Shown here: positions 11,183 to 23,634 of the stretch, piece by piece
Numbering within the stretch: position 1 is the first letter of the stretch
Layout of the letters: the number at the start of each line of letters is the position of its first letter
Assembly: GCF_030247185.1 (NCBI RefSeq)
Contig: NC_080571.1
Coordinates: 41,834,002 to 41,898,001, forward strand
Reading direction: 5' to 3'
Source of the DNA: Malaya genurostris
Taxonomy: Eukaryota > Arthropoda > Insecta > Diptera > Culicidae
Length of the DNA stretch: 64,000 nt
Program-made: the position numbers and the translations under genes
The notes under the pieces: model-generated
Databases searched by the model: none
Told to the model about the DNA's origin: nothing
Seen by the model: only the letters and a program-made list of their open reading frames with translations

Positions 11183-14100
11183 TATGATAGTATGATTGAT
11201 ATGAGAAAGGCATCGTTACACCACTAGGTGGATTAAAACAGTGGTGCAGCAGTTTGACGATGGACACGGAATTTCAAAACTTGGTGGAGAGGCCAACTAG
11301 AGGCAAGTCCAGCAACAAATTCACATATTTTCAAGGCTTTCAATTTTAATTGGTCGAAAATTAATCATTTGTGTTGTTTGCCGAATTGTTGGTTTAGAAT
11401 TGAATATAACAGAACAGTCTATTTTCTCCAGTGCAATGACTTTCGGTCACTGGAGTTGTGAAATAACTGTTATTAGTCATTATTTTATTCTCTTACTACA
11501 TTAAAAATTTTTTTTGTTGTTTTACGGACTGTTCAATGATTGCAATATTTTTGTTTGTTTAACCAAAAATCACTATATTGGCTAGATAGCGGCGCTGAAA
11601 AGTTTCCTTTGGTTGAAAATGTCTTTTTCGCAGTTTTCCGTGATAGCTGGTTCTCGTAGGAAACTAGCGTTTTACACAAAATCCCTGCAACCCAGACCAC
11701 AAATATAAAATGGAATTGCTTTATGTAGTCGAATACGTAACACTCGCATGCCATTCTGGATACCGGAGAAAAAAACCCGCCACATTCCGTTTTGATGGAA
11801 AGAATTTTTCCGTATTGTTGTGACATGACAATGAGAAGATCATGTAGTAACCGCAGGGTTCCGACTCCTGGTTTAAAGCGAACCCTAGCCTTTAAAGTCA
11901 TCGAAAACAACGAACTCTGCTGAGTCGTCGGTGTGTTGGTAAGTATCGGTAAGTAAGTTAAGTTCGATTACCTATTTTAAAAGAAGGTTTTCCGATAATT
12001 ATTTCTTACCATTACCATTAGAACAGTTTAATACTAAGCAAGCGGAAAGTATTAGGTAGCAAGGTCTGTAGATTGCGGTTGACATAGTGAATTAGTGTAA
12101 TTTTCCTTCTATGAAGGAGGAATGCAATTCCAACGTGTTTCGATAAATCAGAGGAAAAACCTTCGTACATTCGTGTTCTTCCTATGATTAATTAATATTG
12201 AATCCATTTTCCTTGTATACTAAAGCTCCTTCCCTGTGCCATTAACTCCAATGCGTTGCACATATACTCCGCTACTTCCGATCTGAAACTTGTTTGGTAT
12301 CCTTGCAAAATCGCCACCGGTCAGCTGACGATGACGGGGTTAGGTGAACCACATAAACAATCCGAATAATTATCGCTCTGGAACGCCAGTACTCCAGTAC
12401 TTAGAGCTAGTCTAGAGCGGACCCCCTGTTCGTCTAAGGTTCTAGTTGCGTTATTCGAGCGATTTATGTGCACGGATCATGAAACGTCACGGTTCGAGCG
12501 GTACAATCATGCTTTAAAGGGCATCCAAACAGGTTTCGCATTAGTTTATAATTACACTGTAATAAACCTGGAAGACCTTGGAAACCTAAAAAGGAGGGTA
12601 CCAAGGGTGTTGCTCTCGCGGTGAGCTACTCGCTACGAGCTCCTGCGGTACGCCCGGTGCCGTCACGTGTGACGTGTGTTGCCGGTTTAGCCTTACTACT
12701 CTGCATACTCGTTCTAGGGCCAGACAGTGGATAGTCTATAAATAAACCTCAACAAAACTGCAAATATGCATCCGCAATGCATCATACGAACTTTGCCCAC
12801 CTATAAAAATCTACCAACCGGCCAAAGTCTGTGAATGCACACTTTTGGCCTCCCGATGCGATTGGTCCTCTTGGCGGGGCTCGATGTTTTTTTGTTTTTG
12901 CTTTTGCTTCTCTCGCTAGCATGTTCTATTATTAACATTTTCTCATTGCAGTATTTGTCCGTCCACAGTCCAAAGTAGTTTAGTCATCCGCGGAAATTGG
13001 TGGACAAGTACGGTCTCCGAGTGCCATTCAAATGTTGTTTCTGACAGTCGTGTTCAAATGGGCGAATTTTACAAATTTTACGTACATGAATCGACGTACT
13101 CTGCTACTAAGGTTATTACTGGATTTAATATTCAGAAAATGCTTAGCTAACTTGCGCATACATTTCTGAATTCAATCCGTGCACTGGCCGTCGATGATTA
13201 CAAAAGCACACAAGATAACTGGTTACCGGCTTTGACATGTGTTCTGCAGTCTAAGAAAGAAAAAAAACATCACGAGGCCGTTGACCGGTTGCTAGAAAAA
13301 TGAAAATCTGAGTTCAGGTTGTTCGTTGAGTTTGTCAAATTATGAAACCGAGTAGTTGAGCAATTTTGATACGTTCGTTGCCTTGAAGCCGAAAGCCGAA
13401 GTGTTTACTCATTTTTGTAATTGACCGACCCCTGAAACATGACTACTGTTTATTTCTTGTTGGTTCTCGGTTCTTTTCGAAAGACACATTCTACGACATT
13501 CGAATGAACTTGCTCGTGTCGGTCCGTTGGATACCGGTTCTTGACAAAATACGAATGCCTACCTTTGTTTTGTTTCAAAGTTAAATGTAATTTTTGCTAA
13601 TGTGTCTTTCCTTCGAAATAACATCTTCAAATATTCCGAGAATCGTATCGTTTGAGCCAAAATTGATTTGATAGTACTGTCATATGAGTACTAGATCGGA
13701 ATCTGGAATCAACACAATTTGGCTCCGATAGCACGTTCTCCGTTTCGACTGTTTCAAGTGAAAATATTTATAGAGTACGTTTCGACTTTTTACTCTTCTA
13801 CCATCAAGAATTTTGGTATGATCTCCTCTCCCGACGTTTCGATCCTTAGTGGATCTTCTATTCCTTAATATATGGAATCAGTGTTAGTGAAGTCCGCAAA
13901 TTTGACAGAAGCTGCTCGATATTTATCAATATTGTATACAACATTGTCAATCCGGTAGAAGATGCTACAAGAACTCGAGTCTCTCAATGCATTAACCGCG
14001 AGAGAATTTTTCTACATTTCTTCGCTCCACTTCATACTCTGAGTATTTCATGGCCCTTAAAAAAATTACAGTCTGATAATGATTGGTGCTGTGTGGAATT

Positions 14101-14799
14101 TACCAAGAGAGAATCGCAAGTTGACAATTATCGCAGAAAATCGAATCGATGATTCGACTTGATGATTCTCATACTAGGTTGCAATATTTCAAACCCTTGT
14201 GTGGAGCATTCACAAACATTTTCATAGACAAAACTTATACAAAGGTTATATGCACATAGTTAGAATAAGTCGCAATAGTAAAATGATTCTATCGCAATTA
14301 TCAACTGCCCGTATAGAATCGGATCGCGAAACGACAATTAGCGACCGTTTGTTACTTCAGAGAGAATCCCCACAGCAACGAGCTAACCTTTGATTCTAAC
14401 AGGTCATCGAGAGAAATTCGCTCTCGCACTGGTGTCTAATTTTATGTTAAATGAACCATGCCGGTTTTTTGCTGCTGAGATGATATCCGTCTTTCTTTGA
14501 TGGCACTGATTGAATCGTGTGAAGAGTTGCTAGTGAGCGTTCTTTGATACCATAAATGCCATCTTTTTATGGAATTGTAGAAAGGATTGCACAACTTCAT
14601 AGAAATGTCATAGTACAGTAACAATCTGTAACAATACACTGACTCATAACACATTTTCGCGTTAGAATGATCTAAAAAATCTTTTGTTTTTTAAATGCGA
14701 TAAATAATTGTTTTAAAAGTCTATATTTTTGAGATAATTAAACCAATATTTCCTTTGCCAGCGGAAAGACGAAGGAACAAGGGTTTGAAGAGTGTACTT
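11183..14799. other. No gene recognised; one repeat edge and a GC-richer block
   Basis: At 11195-11240 lies an inverted copy of the left edge of the repeat at 28236 (ATGAGAAAGGCATCGTTACA compared with the reverse of 28241-28275). The interval 12300-12730 is richer in G and C and unique within the window, with a TATA-like CTATAAATA at 12736-12744, but no open, splice-bounded coding segment convinced me. Elsewhere the sequence is AT-rich and without recognisable ORFs. Confidence 0.45.
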
Positions 14800-16090
14800 T
14801 GACTATAGTTTCACACCACATTGGGTGAGAAACGAGAGAATATCCTTTAATTGTAGCTCCGCATACACAGACTCAATCATGTATGGGGAAACCCGGATAC
14901 GTAGTTGCGTCAATGCGGGACAGTTACATACCAGATGATATGAAGTACCATAATCGCATTCACACAAATCACATGAATAATACTCAGTATGTTGAATAAT
15001 AGCCATGTGATAATTGAGTTTGCAATGTCCAGTCAGAGCTCTGATCAGAATACTGCAATGATGTTTGGAAAAATGCAGTAGACATTTTAACATTTTCAGA
15101 TTCAAATATGGTCAAAATGCTTTTGTCTGAGCGCAACTTTACAAGTTGCACCAGCAGCTGGCATGTTTGGATGCAGCCCAAGAATGATCCATCTCTGCGT
15201 CGATGGTTCCAAGCTCTTCTGCATAGTTTTCTTAGTCTAGCAAGTTCAGCATTTAACCAAGGAGTTTCTGTAGTAGCTCGCACAGTTTAAAGTGGACAAG
15301 CCTATTCATATGCTGCAACTATGAGTGACTTTGCCTCGTCGACAACATTTTCCAAATCAATCGAGGTTTCAATTGTTGCTTGTTACCCGTAAAAGCTGGT
15401 CGCCAAATCCTCTTCATAGAGGATCCAGTTTTTAGATTTGGTTTTACGATATGTGACAATATCAAATTTAACATTTGAATGATAAAAAATTATGTACTTT
15501 TGATCAGATAACGAAGTTTTGAGCTCATCAGAGACGTGCCAATTTACCAACTCATGCGCAATTCTATCAGAGCAGAGAGCCACGTCCAAAACTCCTCTAT
15601 TCCAGATCTCGCAAAAGTTGGACGATTTCTTGCATTGACTATGTGCAGGTCTGCACTTCCATCATATTAGAGTCTCTCGAATTTATATTTGTGCTGCCCC
15701 AAACGATATGGTTAGCATTTACGTCACTACCGATTATAAGCGGTAAATCACTTTTGCAGCAGTATTATACAACCTTTTTGAAGTCATCGCTTGGTGAAGG
15801 TTGGTTATGCGGAAAATATACCGAACAATAGGCATTTTTCCTGTCAATGCCATCAATAGTCATACCAACTATGACAGCACAAATATCCCGAGTTGTGAGC
15901 TCCGATATGAGAGAAACATCGAGAGCACTATTTGCAAGTATGCATGCTCGAGGCATTTCACGTGGATTGGTCATACCGTTCTTGCTGAAGGCAACGAATG
16001 CTGGGTTTAACAACTTTCCAACGTAGAAATATGGTTCTTAAACCAAAGCTGTAGAAGCTTTACCTTCTCGCAAAAGTCTGGATAGACTCA
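14800..16090 (-). pseudogene. LOA-type non-LTR retrotransposon remnant lacking its reverse transcriptase
   Basis: Read on the - strand, the pieces follow ORF2 order. An endonuclease (EEP) part includes RACILANSALD and CSVYFPHNQPSPSDDFKKVV (about 16013-15770). The end of the endonuclease region follows, with DVALCSDRIAHELVNWHVSD and LSDQKYIIF (15590-15390). The start of the RT region has TPWLNAELARLRKLCRRAW (about 15265). The C-terminal tail contains RALTGHCKLNYHMA and CDYGTSYHLVCNCPAL (15105-14803), typical of the end of these polyproteins. The RT motifs expected between the last two pieces are absent, so several hundred codons were deleted internally. Frameshifts separate the pieces. It is a dead element and has no host role that I can see. 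Confidence 0.75.
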
Positions 16091-16629
16091 TAGTTGCTGC
16101 ACTTTTATGCTGGAGATTGATTTGTGGTACTCTAACCATTGAAAATTAGCGGCTTATATTCGCCTATAGTGAACCATGAAGGGTTTTCTTGGGATAGTTC
16201 AAGAATTTAAAATCCTACGGAAAGGTCCACTGTGTCAGAGCATCGCCTAACACAGTAAGGGCAAATGCCAAGATATTCCGTTCACGGCTGCATTATTTAA
16301 GCTCCTGCAACCATTAACTAACATGACCTTTAAATTGAATTAGTCTTGAGTCCAGTTTAGAAGAGTTTTTACGGATTTTGGATAGCCATTCTAAACGACG
16401 ATTTGAATCTTCAAACACTCATCAACGTGTAACTCCAGAACCGGAAGGCGGATCCGTAAAATATCAGGAGTATTGTTTGGGAGCATAGGATTAAATATTT
16501 TGAATCTTAGTATGTGAAAAATCGAGTTCCATATTGATGATTTAGACTACTACTACTACTACCTTGATCAAAAAGTTCTCGGAATTTATTCAAAAAATCA
16601 AAAATATAAGATTATTCATCTAAATCGAT
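16091..16629. other. No gene recognised
   Basis: Spacer with an (ACT)n microsatellite of about six units at 16545-16562. It includes the ending of a degraded repeat (GGAAGGCGGATCCGTAAAAT near 16445), similar to the units at 40.4-41.0 kb. Confidence 0.45.
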
Positions 16630-17890
16630 ATTGTCCTTTTCAAAGTATTTCCCCATCGACTGCAACACAATTGATCCAATTCTCGAAACATTTTTTATAT
16701 TCAGTTTTCGGTATGGCCATCAGAGTGGCCATCTGCGATTTTTCCATAATCTCATCCTGGGTGCTGAAACGCGTTCCACGGAACGGTTCCTTGAGTCGAC
16801 CGAATAGAAAAAAGTCACAGGGAACCAAATCAGGTGAATTCGGTGGTTGCTGAATGGTATTCGTTTCGTGTTTAGCCAAATGTTCACGGACAACGATGGC
16901 ATAGTGTGACCAGAGCTAATGAAAGTCATTTTCATTGACTCGAAATAGACGAAAATGTCGAGAAATTACTGTCACTCTAAGCTTCGCTTGCAAACTATGA
17001 GAACGAAATCCATGTCCAGTCAATGACATAAGCGGAACAGTAGTTTCAAAATTGTGTTTTCTTCTTTCATTTGCCCTTTCAGTCATTTGCAGTTTTCAGT
17101 GAAAATCCCATTGTATGCAGTGTCAATATTCAACCGAAGCTGTGAGAATCTAAAATGACAGAAAAAGGTTTCACAATAACTTTTATCTGTTGGTGCTCGA
17201 ATTTGTAGTAGTTTTGGTTTCCAAAGAGGCTCTTGAATGTAATTACTTCGATTTGCCATATTTTAGTCACTATTTATAGCCAAGCGTCACAGATTTTCAA
17301 TACATCGATGAAAGAATGAGAATTGAAATTCTGCTGATGCTCCCTGAAGACGTTAGTTTGGTTTCGTCTTGTCGTCTTGTTGGAAATTATTCTGTCTCTT
17401 TTTTTTTAATGAGAAACGAGAATTCTTCGTCTCTCTTCGTTTGTTCTGGTGTCGGTCATTTACGAATGATACAGTAAAATATTGAAAATGAGGCTGTTGG
17501 ATTGGATTCTTCCATTGAGAATGCGTGACAATTTTAAGCTCTGAGTGTGACGATGCGTTATCGTGATGCAAGATCCACGAGTTGTTTGCACACAAATCTG
17601 GTCTTTTCCGACAAATAGCTTCACGCAAACGTCTCATAACGCCCAAATAATACTCCTAATAGTCAACTCGCAGTCTACGGTCATACATTCTTTGATTTTG
17701 TTGATGTTTTCGTCGGTTTTCGATGTCGATGGCCTACCGCTTCTCTCATCATCATTCACAGACTCACAGCCACTTCTGAAACGTTCGAGCCACTGATAAT
17801 TCACTGTTTTCTTTAGAGTATCGTTACCGAAACACTCTTCTAACATTTGCAATGTCATTGAACCCGTTTTAAACGCAAAATCCAATGCAA
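16630..17890 (-). pseudogene. DD34D mariner transposase pseudogene split by a MITE
   Basis: On the - strand the N-terminal part (17885-17640) reads MLEECFGNDTLKKT, WLERFRSG and DDERSGRPSTSKTDENINKI, typical of mariner. A deletion then skips about 100 codons, including the first catalytic Asp, to MRRLREAICRKRPDL and HHDNASSH (second Asp, about 17570). After a 633-bp MITE, the frame resumes with the third Asp in SPDLVPCDFFLFGRLKEP and ends near 16640. With the MITE and one target duplicate ignored, 34 residues lie between the second and third Asp (DD34D). No TIRs were identified. Confidence 0.82.
16911..17543. mobile_element. hAT-like MITE, CAGAG family, copy 2
   Basis: A 633-bp non-coding insertion with an exact 8-bp target duplication, AGTGTGAC (16903-16910 and 17544-17551). 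Its ends are CAGAGCTAATGAAAGTCA and, reversed, CAGAGCTTAAAATTGTCA. They match the ends of the MITE at 1108-1647, and the interior matches 5860-6065. It sits within the codons following the second catalytic Asp of a mariner transposase. Confidence 0.87.
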
Positions 17891-18011
17891 ACTCGTTGTT
17901 GCAACTTCTACAAATGTACAGGTATCAAGCTGAATATTTGATAGAATATCAATGACAGATTTCATTTGAGTCTCCGTTTGGTAGAGGATGAGGTTCAATG
18001 GGAGATTGCTA

Positions 18012-19306
18012 AGGAGTGTATCGAAAATAATCTATCCACATACATTTGTGTTGTACGCATGTATTTGTGATGGCTTTTTATGCTCAGATCACAGCATGCT
18101 GTGGTTTTAGCTGTCAGCTTCCGTTTGTTTACTTGTTTGTGCGGTTAAAATTCTGCGTTTTTGAAATGTCGCGTATTGAAAAGGAAGTGAAAATAAAGGT
18201 TCTGGACACATGGCTAAGTGAGAAGGGTATTACTGTGCGAAAATTGGTGAAGCGGTTTGGAATTCATCATGCCAGTATTAAAAACATAATTAATAAGTTT
18301 GGGGAACATAATTCTTAGGATGAGCTACCAGGAAGAGGCAGAAAAACCCGGTTCTTCCAACTCGAAACTGGACCAGAAAGTTGTATCTTTCATCATGAAG
18401 AACAAATCAATGTCAATACGTGATTTTATCAAAACAGCAGGAACGAATGGTCCAGCGTATCAAGAGGCGAAATCACCTAAAGACCTACAAGAAGCAGAAA
18501 ATCTCGGAACAAAGTGTAAAACAGAAGAAGCAAACAGCAACAAGGGCCCGAAAATTGTATTCGCGTCTTTTGCAGGGTCCGGATGCATGCGTTTTGAAGA
18601 ACGATGAGACGATGTAAAGGAGGACTCTAAAACCCTTCCAGGTCCACAATACTTTACTGTCGTCGTTGGAAAGGATGTGAGCGATGCTGACAGGTCGATT
18701 CAAGTGGAGAAACTCGGTCGAATGGTACTGGTATGGCAAGCAATATGTTCCTGTGGTGTGAAGTCAACCATTTTTTACACTACCGGAACTATAAATGCAG
18801 AAATCTATCGATCTGAGTGTTTCCAGAAGAGTTGGCTGCCTTTATATAAGAAGCATAGTACACCTCCACTGTTTTGGCCGGATTTAGCGTTGGCTCACTA
18901 TGCCAAAACCATTCTCAATTGGCTTGCGGAAAAGGGTATAAATTTCGTTGAGAAAAATATCAATCCACCAAATTACCCTCAGCTTCGACCCATCGAACGT
19001 TACTGGGCAAACGTGAAGAGGGTCTTCAAGAAGACTGGTTAGGCAGCTGGGAACATGCAGGAGTTCAAAAAATTTGGGCTCAAGCGTCCAAAAAATGTGA
19101 TGCAACACTTGTCCGGAACTTGATGAAGAGCGTTCGATCAAAAGCTCGAAAACTCGTGAAGGAATAACTTAAATTTCATCCGGTTTTCTTTATGTTCAAG
19201 TTTAACCTCGTACAATAAAGGATCAATTTTTAGTTTGAATAAAATATCGTTTTTTATCATAATTTGAAAGAAAAATTTGTGAATAGCTTATTTTCGATAC
19301 ACTCCT
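18012..19306 (+). mobile_element. Second DD37E Tc1/mariner family, full-length but defective
   Basis: A 1295-bp element flanked by TA, with inverted ends AGGAGTGTATCGAAAATAA (18012) and its complement ending at 19306. The transposase frame opens at 18166 (MSRIEKEVKIKVLDTW), with helix-turn-helix residues, KNDETY where the first Asp is expected, and FWPDLALAHY followed 37 residues later by the Glu of PIERYW. A C-terminal RSKARKLVKE ends at 19166. Frameshifts (near 18317, 18460 and 18610) and a TAG at 19040-19042 inactivate it. It is clearly related to the elements at 41, 7611 and 24200 but much diverged and with different TIRs, so it is a separate family. Confidence 0.88.
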
Positions 19307-19308
19307 TA

Positions 19309-19854
19309 GTACTTATTATCTCTCTCCGAACAGGACCAGCCGAGATCCGGAGGCAAAATAAATGTAGCCAAGAGTAGATCCACTGGGTCCTGGCTTCCAA
19401 GTCGTAAATAGCCACAATTGAAATGCAAATTTTATAGATCTGGCACACATATTTTCTAGCTAAATATGCTGTTTTAATGCTTTGTTTAGTGTTTGTATGA
19501 CCAACTAGGAATCTGTCCAGAAGAAATACGAATTATAAGTCTGAGTAATGATTTGTTCTAGTCTCGTTAAGATGAAAACCACGAAAAACTTACCGCAAAG
19601 ACGGGACTCCTAATCGGGGAATTTTTTTTTTGCCGAATAAATTATCCTGCATATGAAAACACATGAAGAGACAACCCAATTGACTAGAAGAACCAATCAT
19701 GCTTCGCTTTACTTGGTCGCCACAGCATTCAATTGTAGTCCTATCTCTATGGAAACACATTTAACAGAAAAAACGGCACACACTGCACCACAAGTCTTTC
19801 TACACTTCTGCTCTGCCGTTAGACGCTGAATTGAGATTTTGTTTTTGTCTCTTT
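19309..19854. other. No gene recognised
   Basis: AT-rich spacer between the DD37E element and the palindrome. Nothing coding was identified. Confidence 0.5.
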
Positions 19855-19923
19855 CCACCCGTGAGTTTCCCGTGATTGATCAGAAAGAGTCTTTCTGATC
19901 AATCACGGGAAACTCACGGGTGG
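19855..19923. repeat. Perfect 69-bp palindrome
   Basis: Two 34-base arms (19855-19888 and 19890-19923) are exact reverse complements around a single central G at 19889. The left arm begins CCACCCGTGAGTTTCCCG. Such a sequence can extrude as a near-loopless hairpin. There is no A/T-rich loop or known transposon end around it. Confidence 0.95.
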
Positions 19924-20115
19924 TCAACTAAGCTAAGCTAAACTTTCATCTGGGGAAACGAAAACTGGGACGCCAAAGTCGGTTCGATTGGTCATCAACT
20001 AACAAGGCTTACGAATTGGAATAATTGTCAGCCCAGTTCCGAAAAGTTTTAACTTTCCTAGCAACGCAACTTGGAATGACGGTTCAAAGTATTAAACAAT
20101 CATCACCTTATAATA

Positions 20116-21113
20116 GGGGAAGATGTTCGGTTGCCGGTACCCCACCGTAACTTTTGACAGAAAGTAGGTAGCGTGCTATCAAAATTTATGCAACTAAAGT
20201 TTTTTTTTAGTAATTTTCAAAATGTCTACCGATTTCGGTTACCGGTACCCCATTTATTTCGACAAATCGCGAAAAATTGTCAGTGATATGCAGAGATGCC
20301 ATGTCTGCAAAATTGACTTCAAATTATTAAATTTCTTGGTTAACATGTAAACCTTTTTTCGTCTAAAGACTTTTTACAGACTTTTGAAACTTCGATTGTT
20401 TGCAGACATTCGTCAGAAATTACAGACTTTTGAAAACTGGCGCGATCTGTTCAGTTTTGCTAGCTAAACTTAGTGTATTACCTGGCATTTCGGGTGATAT
20501 GCAAAACGTGGACAACTTGACGGCTTCAATACATCCGTCATATAAGTCAAAACTTTGGTTCTCTGGTTCTGTTAGCCATGGCGACTTCAAACAAATCGTC
20601 CCAGTCAAGGAAAATGAACTTTAATGCACTGATTAATGCCATTAAACGTTGCTTAGTGGATAAGAAGCCAATAAATTCGACTGCAGCAATGTATTCCATC
20701 CTGCGAAGCCTGTAGAAAACCGGCCAAATCAACCACCATCCAAATCATTGGCCAAGAGAGCCAAGGCGAAGTCACCATCAGACAATGAAGACTTTTGTCT
20801 AAAACACCTCCGAAATAAAATAAATTCCGTTTTTTCTTTGAATAATTGCAGTTTTTACTTATATTTTTCCATTTTTAGCGAAATTTCTGGGGGTGCCGGT
20901 AACCGAACACCTTTTTTGAAATGGCCAAAATTTATCACTTTACTAAATTGATAATAATGTTTTTTCAATCGATGGATTCAACTTATTTTTTTATTCAGTT
21001 GTTAGCTTAGGGACTTTAGCTTTCCATTGATGTATATATGACCGCATAGTGTGCGTTTAGTCAGAAGTTATAAGCTTAAAAGAAAAAGGTGCCGGTGACC
21101 GAACACTCTCCCC
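20116..21113. mobile_element. TIR DNA element with GGTTACCGGTACC-type subterminal repeats
   Basis: A 998-bp element flanked by TA (20114-20115 and 21114-21115). The ends start GGGGAAGATGTTCGGTTGCC and, reversed, GGGGAGAGTGTTCGGTCACC. The sequence GGTTACCGGTACCCC recurs near 20239 and, inverted, GGTGCCGGTAACCGAACAC near 20894. A short ORF near 20578 (MATSNKSSQS) resembles no domain I can name. It is likely a non-autonomous Tc1/mariner/pogo-group element. Confidence 0.75.
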
Positions 21114-21115
21114 TA

Positions 21116-23200
21116 CCACAACCGAAAATCGGAACCAGATAAAATTTAGAGCATACCTAAAGCACCTTCTATTTAAATTCAAGTCTTTGAAAATCGGTTA
21201 GACATTCACTGTGATATCGATGTGAGTTTAAATGTAGAGTTTTTGATCATTTTTTTCCGATATAACCGGAACCGGAATCCGAGTGCCGAGTAAGACTTTT
21301 CATTTGAATCCTAGTTTGCGAAAATTGATTAAGCAATTTTTGAAAAATGGGAGAAATAGTGCCATTCCAAGTAAATGCTAAAGTTGATCACGAGACTAAC
21401 AATTTTTCAAGTAGAACAAATTTTTCCGACAGTAAAAAGAATGCCAGCTCTGCTGCCAGTTGTGCGATTCTCCGCAAAAATAGTTCAACTTGTTTTTGTC
21501 CGACCGTTAGTTTCACAAGGTTGGCCATCACTCAGTCGGTGGCGTTTCAGCGTCACAGTTTTCGTCACTTTTGACAGCCGAGAGCCGAGACTGTGCTAGT
21601 TATAAATAGATTGCGGAAGACACATCAACCTGAGTGATGAACTACGATAGCATGTCAGCATGTTTTGTTATATTGTATTATTTGACTTGGAGTCGTAGTT
21701 TTGAGCTTAGAAGCGAGTATGCAAAAATGATAAAAAAATAACTGCAAGTTATAAATTATTGAAATCGTTGTTATCTTCGATGTGAGCTTAATACAAAATT
21801 CGTTTATTTTACTTTGCACGCTAGGATAATGTTTTATCCAAAGGTTTTTTTCGAATCAATCCACTATTGTTCGGTTTGATCTGCAAACAAACAATCAGTA
21901 AATAAAGCAAATCTTCCAGCTTGAAACCATTCCCTCTAACCTTGAACTGCAATTTGTCTACTACGACCGTCATCCATTTATTGTCCCTAACCTTTCGCAA
22001 CATAAACCAGATTGGACTAGTGTATTGAGTTGGGTAGGGCAGCGTGTCCGATCGAATAAAAATACACGCACACATCGTTACACGTGTTGGTTGGAAGAAT
22101 AACCTTTCTTTTCCAATGCATCATCCTCAGACCGCGTCGCAAAAAGCAGCCTCTAGTCCCTCGCTCCTTTCAGTTGGTTGCCCAAAATCGAACGTTCGTA
22201 CTACGGTTCGTTCCAAGCATAGATAAGCAATGGAACAAGTCAACCACCAACCACCAGGTTTCAGTGAAGGAAAACTAAAAGAGATGATAAAAACTCAAAG
22301 TTGCAAAACCAGTTTCCGTTTTCTATATTTTTTCTGTTCGGTTTCACTCATTTTCAACCGATCCATCCGGATAAAAATGGTTCCAAACCCGTTATGGTGA
22401 TATGGGAGCTGTTCGGGAAAGTTGTCTCTGTTTATCGTCGAACACAAGCGCAAACTCTCACAGACACCCCCCTCCCCACCCCCCGTTTTGGTGCGAGGAA
22501 ATGTGTGCCAATGCCGGTACGTGTTTGTTATTGGGAACGAATGATGATTAGGTGATGGTTGGATTTGGCTTTGAAGAACGTTGGATGTTTTGTGTATTGA
22601 AAATGATCGGTTGGTGTTATACGCAAATTAGCCGAACATCATAAATTGGTATAAACAACGGAGTACTGAATCGTTTTTAAAAGAAAATAAATTACATTTC
22701 ATTCTACTAAATTGGAAAATCTTCACTTTTTCGCCACTCATATCACGAATTAATAGCAGCCACAGATACCAGTATTTCGGTGTGCTATTTGCAACCTTCA
22801 TCAGTGTATCAGTTCTTATTTTTGAACGAAGCATTGGTTCTAATTTTCGTGAAATGAAATGATTTCGTTAATTCATTAGTATACGATCAACGATGAATTT
22901 ATGTCACGAAGATTAACTGGTAATTGGTGAGTCCCGTCCAAAAATGTATTATGATTTAGTATTAGAATAATATCTGGATTTGAAAATTATAATTTCATTA
23001 CCGGTATCCGGTATGTGTACCCGAAATTCGACCCGACAGGTATTGGTCGGTTTCGGGTACAGAAAAAGATATTTATGTCGGGTCCGTCCCATGGTTCCAA
23101 GTAAACAAGGAAAACACACACATCTAATATTTCTTTTGCTGTACATGCAGTGATCACTGGCAATCTAACAAATGGACTGAAAAATCTCCGGCCTAACACA
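21116..23200. other. No gene recognised
   Basis: The stretch 21120-21360 contains degraded units like those at 40.4 kb (GGAACCGGAATCC, GAAAATCGGTT). The rest has only small ORFs without domains. Confidence 0.45.
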
Positions 23201-23344
23201 TAGATGGCGCTAGTTTTATTGCAGTCACCTTTTTACAGTTAATACTAATCTTTGGAAGACAGCTGTAGAAATTTCATAATATTCTATTCATTAGTGTGTG
23301 AGTTATTGTGCTAAGAGTGATGCTACTTTTGTTATTTTCAGAAC

Positions 23345-23630
23345 AATGGATCAAAAACATGTTCGTGTTTTAATTTTACACTGCTTCTGGATGGGAAAAA
23401 TTACCGTTCAAGGGAAGCAATGGCTTGAAATGTGTCATGGAGACTTACAATAAAACGTTGGTTTGCTGACTTCAAACTTGGTCGTAGAGACACCGATGAT
23501 GCAGAACGCAGTGGACGTCCAAATGAGGCGGTAACACCCGAAAACTTTTTAGGAAATCCACAAAATTGTTTTGAACGATCGAAAAGTGAAGTTGCGTGAG
23601 TTAGCTGACATCGTAAAGATATGAACAATT
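23345..23630 (+). pseudogene. Mariner transposase N-terminal fragment
   Basis: Starts MDQKHVRVLILHCFWMGK and, after a frame change, continues WFADFKLGRRDTDDAERSGR and EIHKIVLNDRKVKLRELAD. These are the N-terminal helix-turn-helix region and linker of a DD34D mariner. The catalytic domain is absent; a different dispersed repeat follows directly. A TAG lies within the frame after PENF. This is a different mariner from the one at 16630-17890. Confidence 0.8.
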
Positions 23631-23634
23631 CCAG

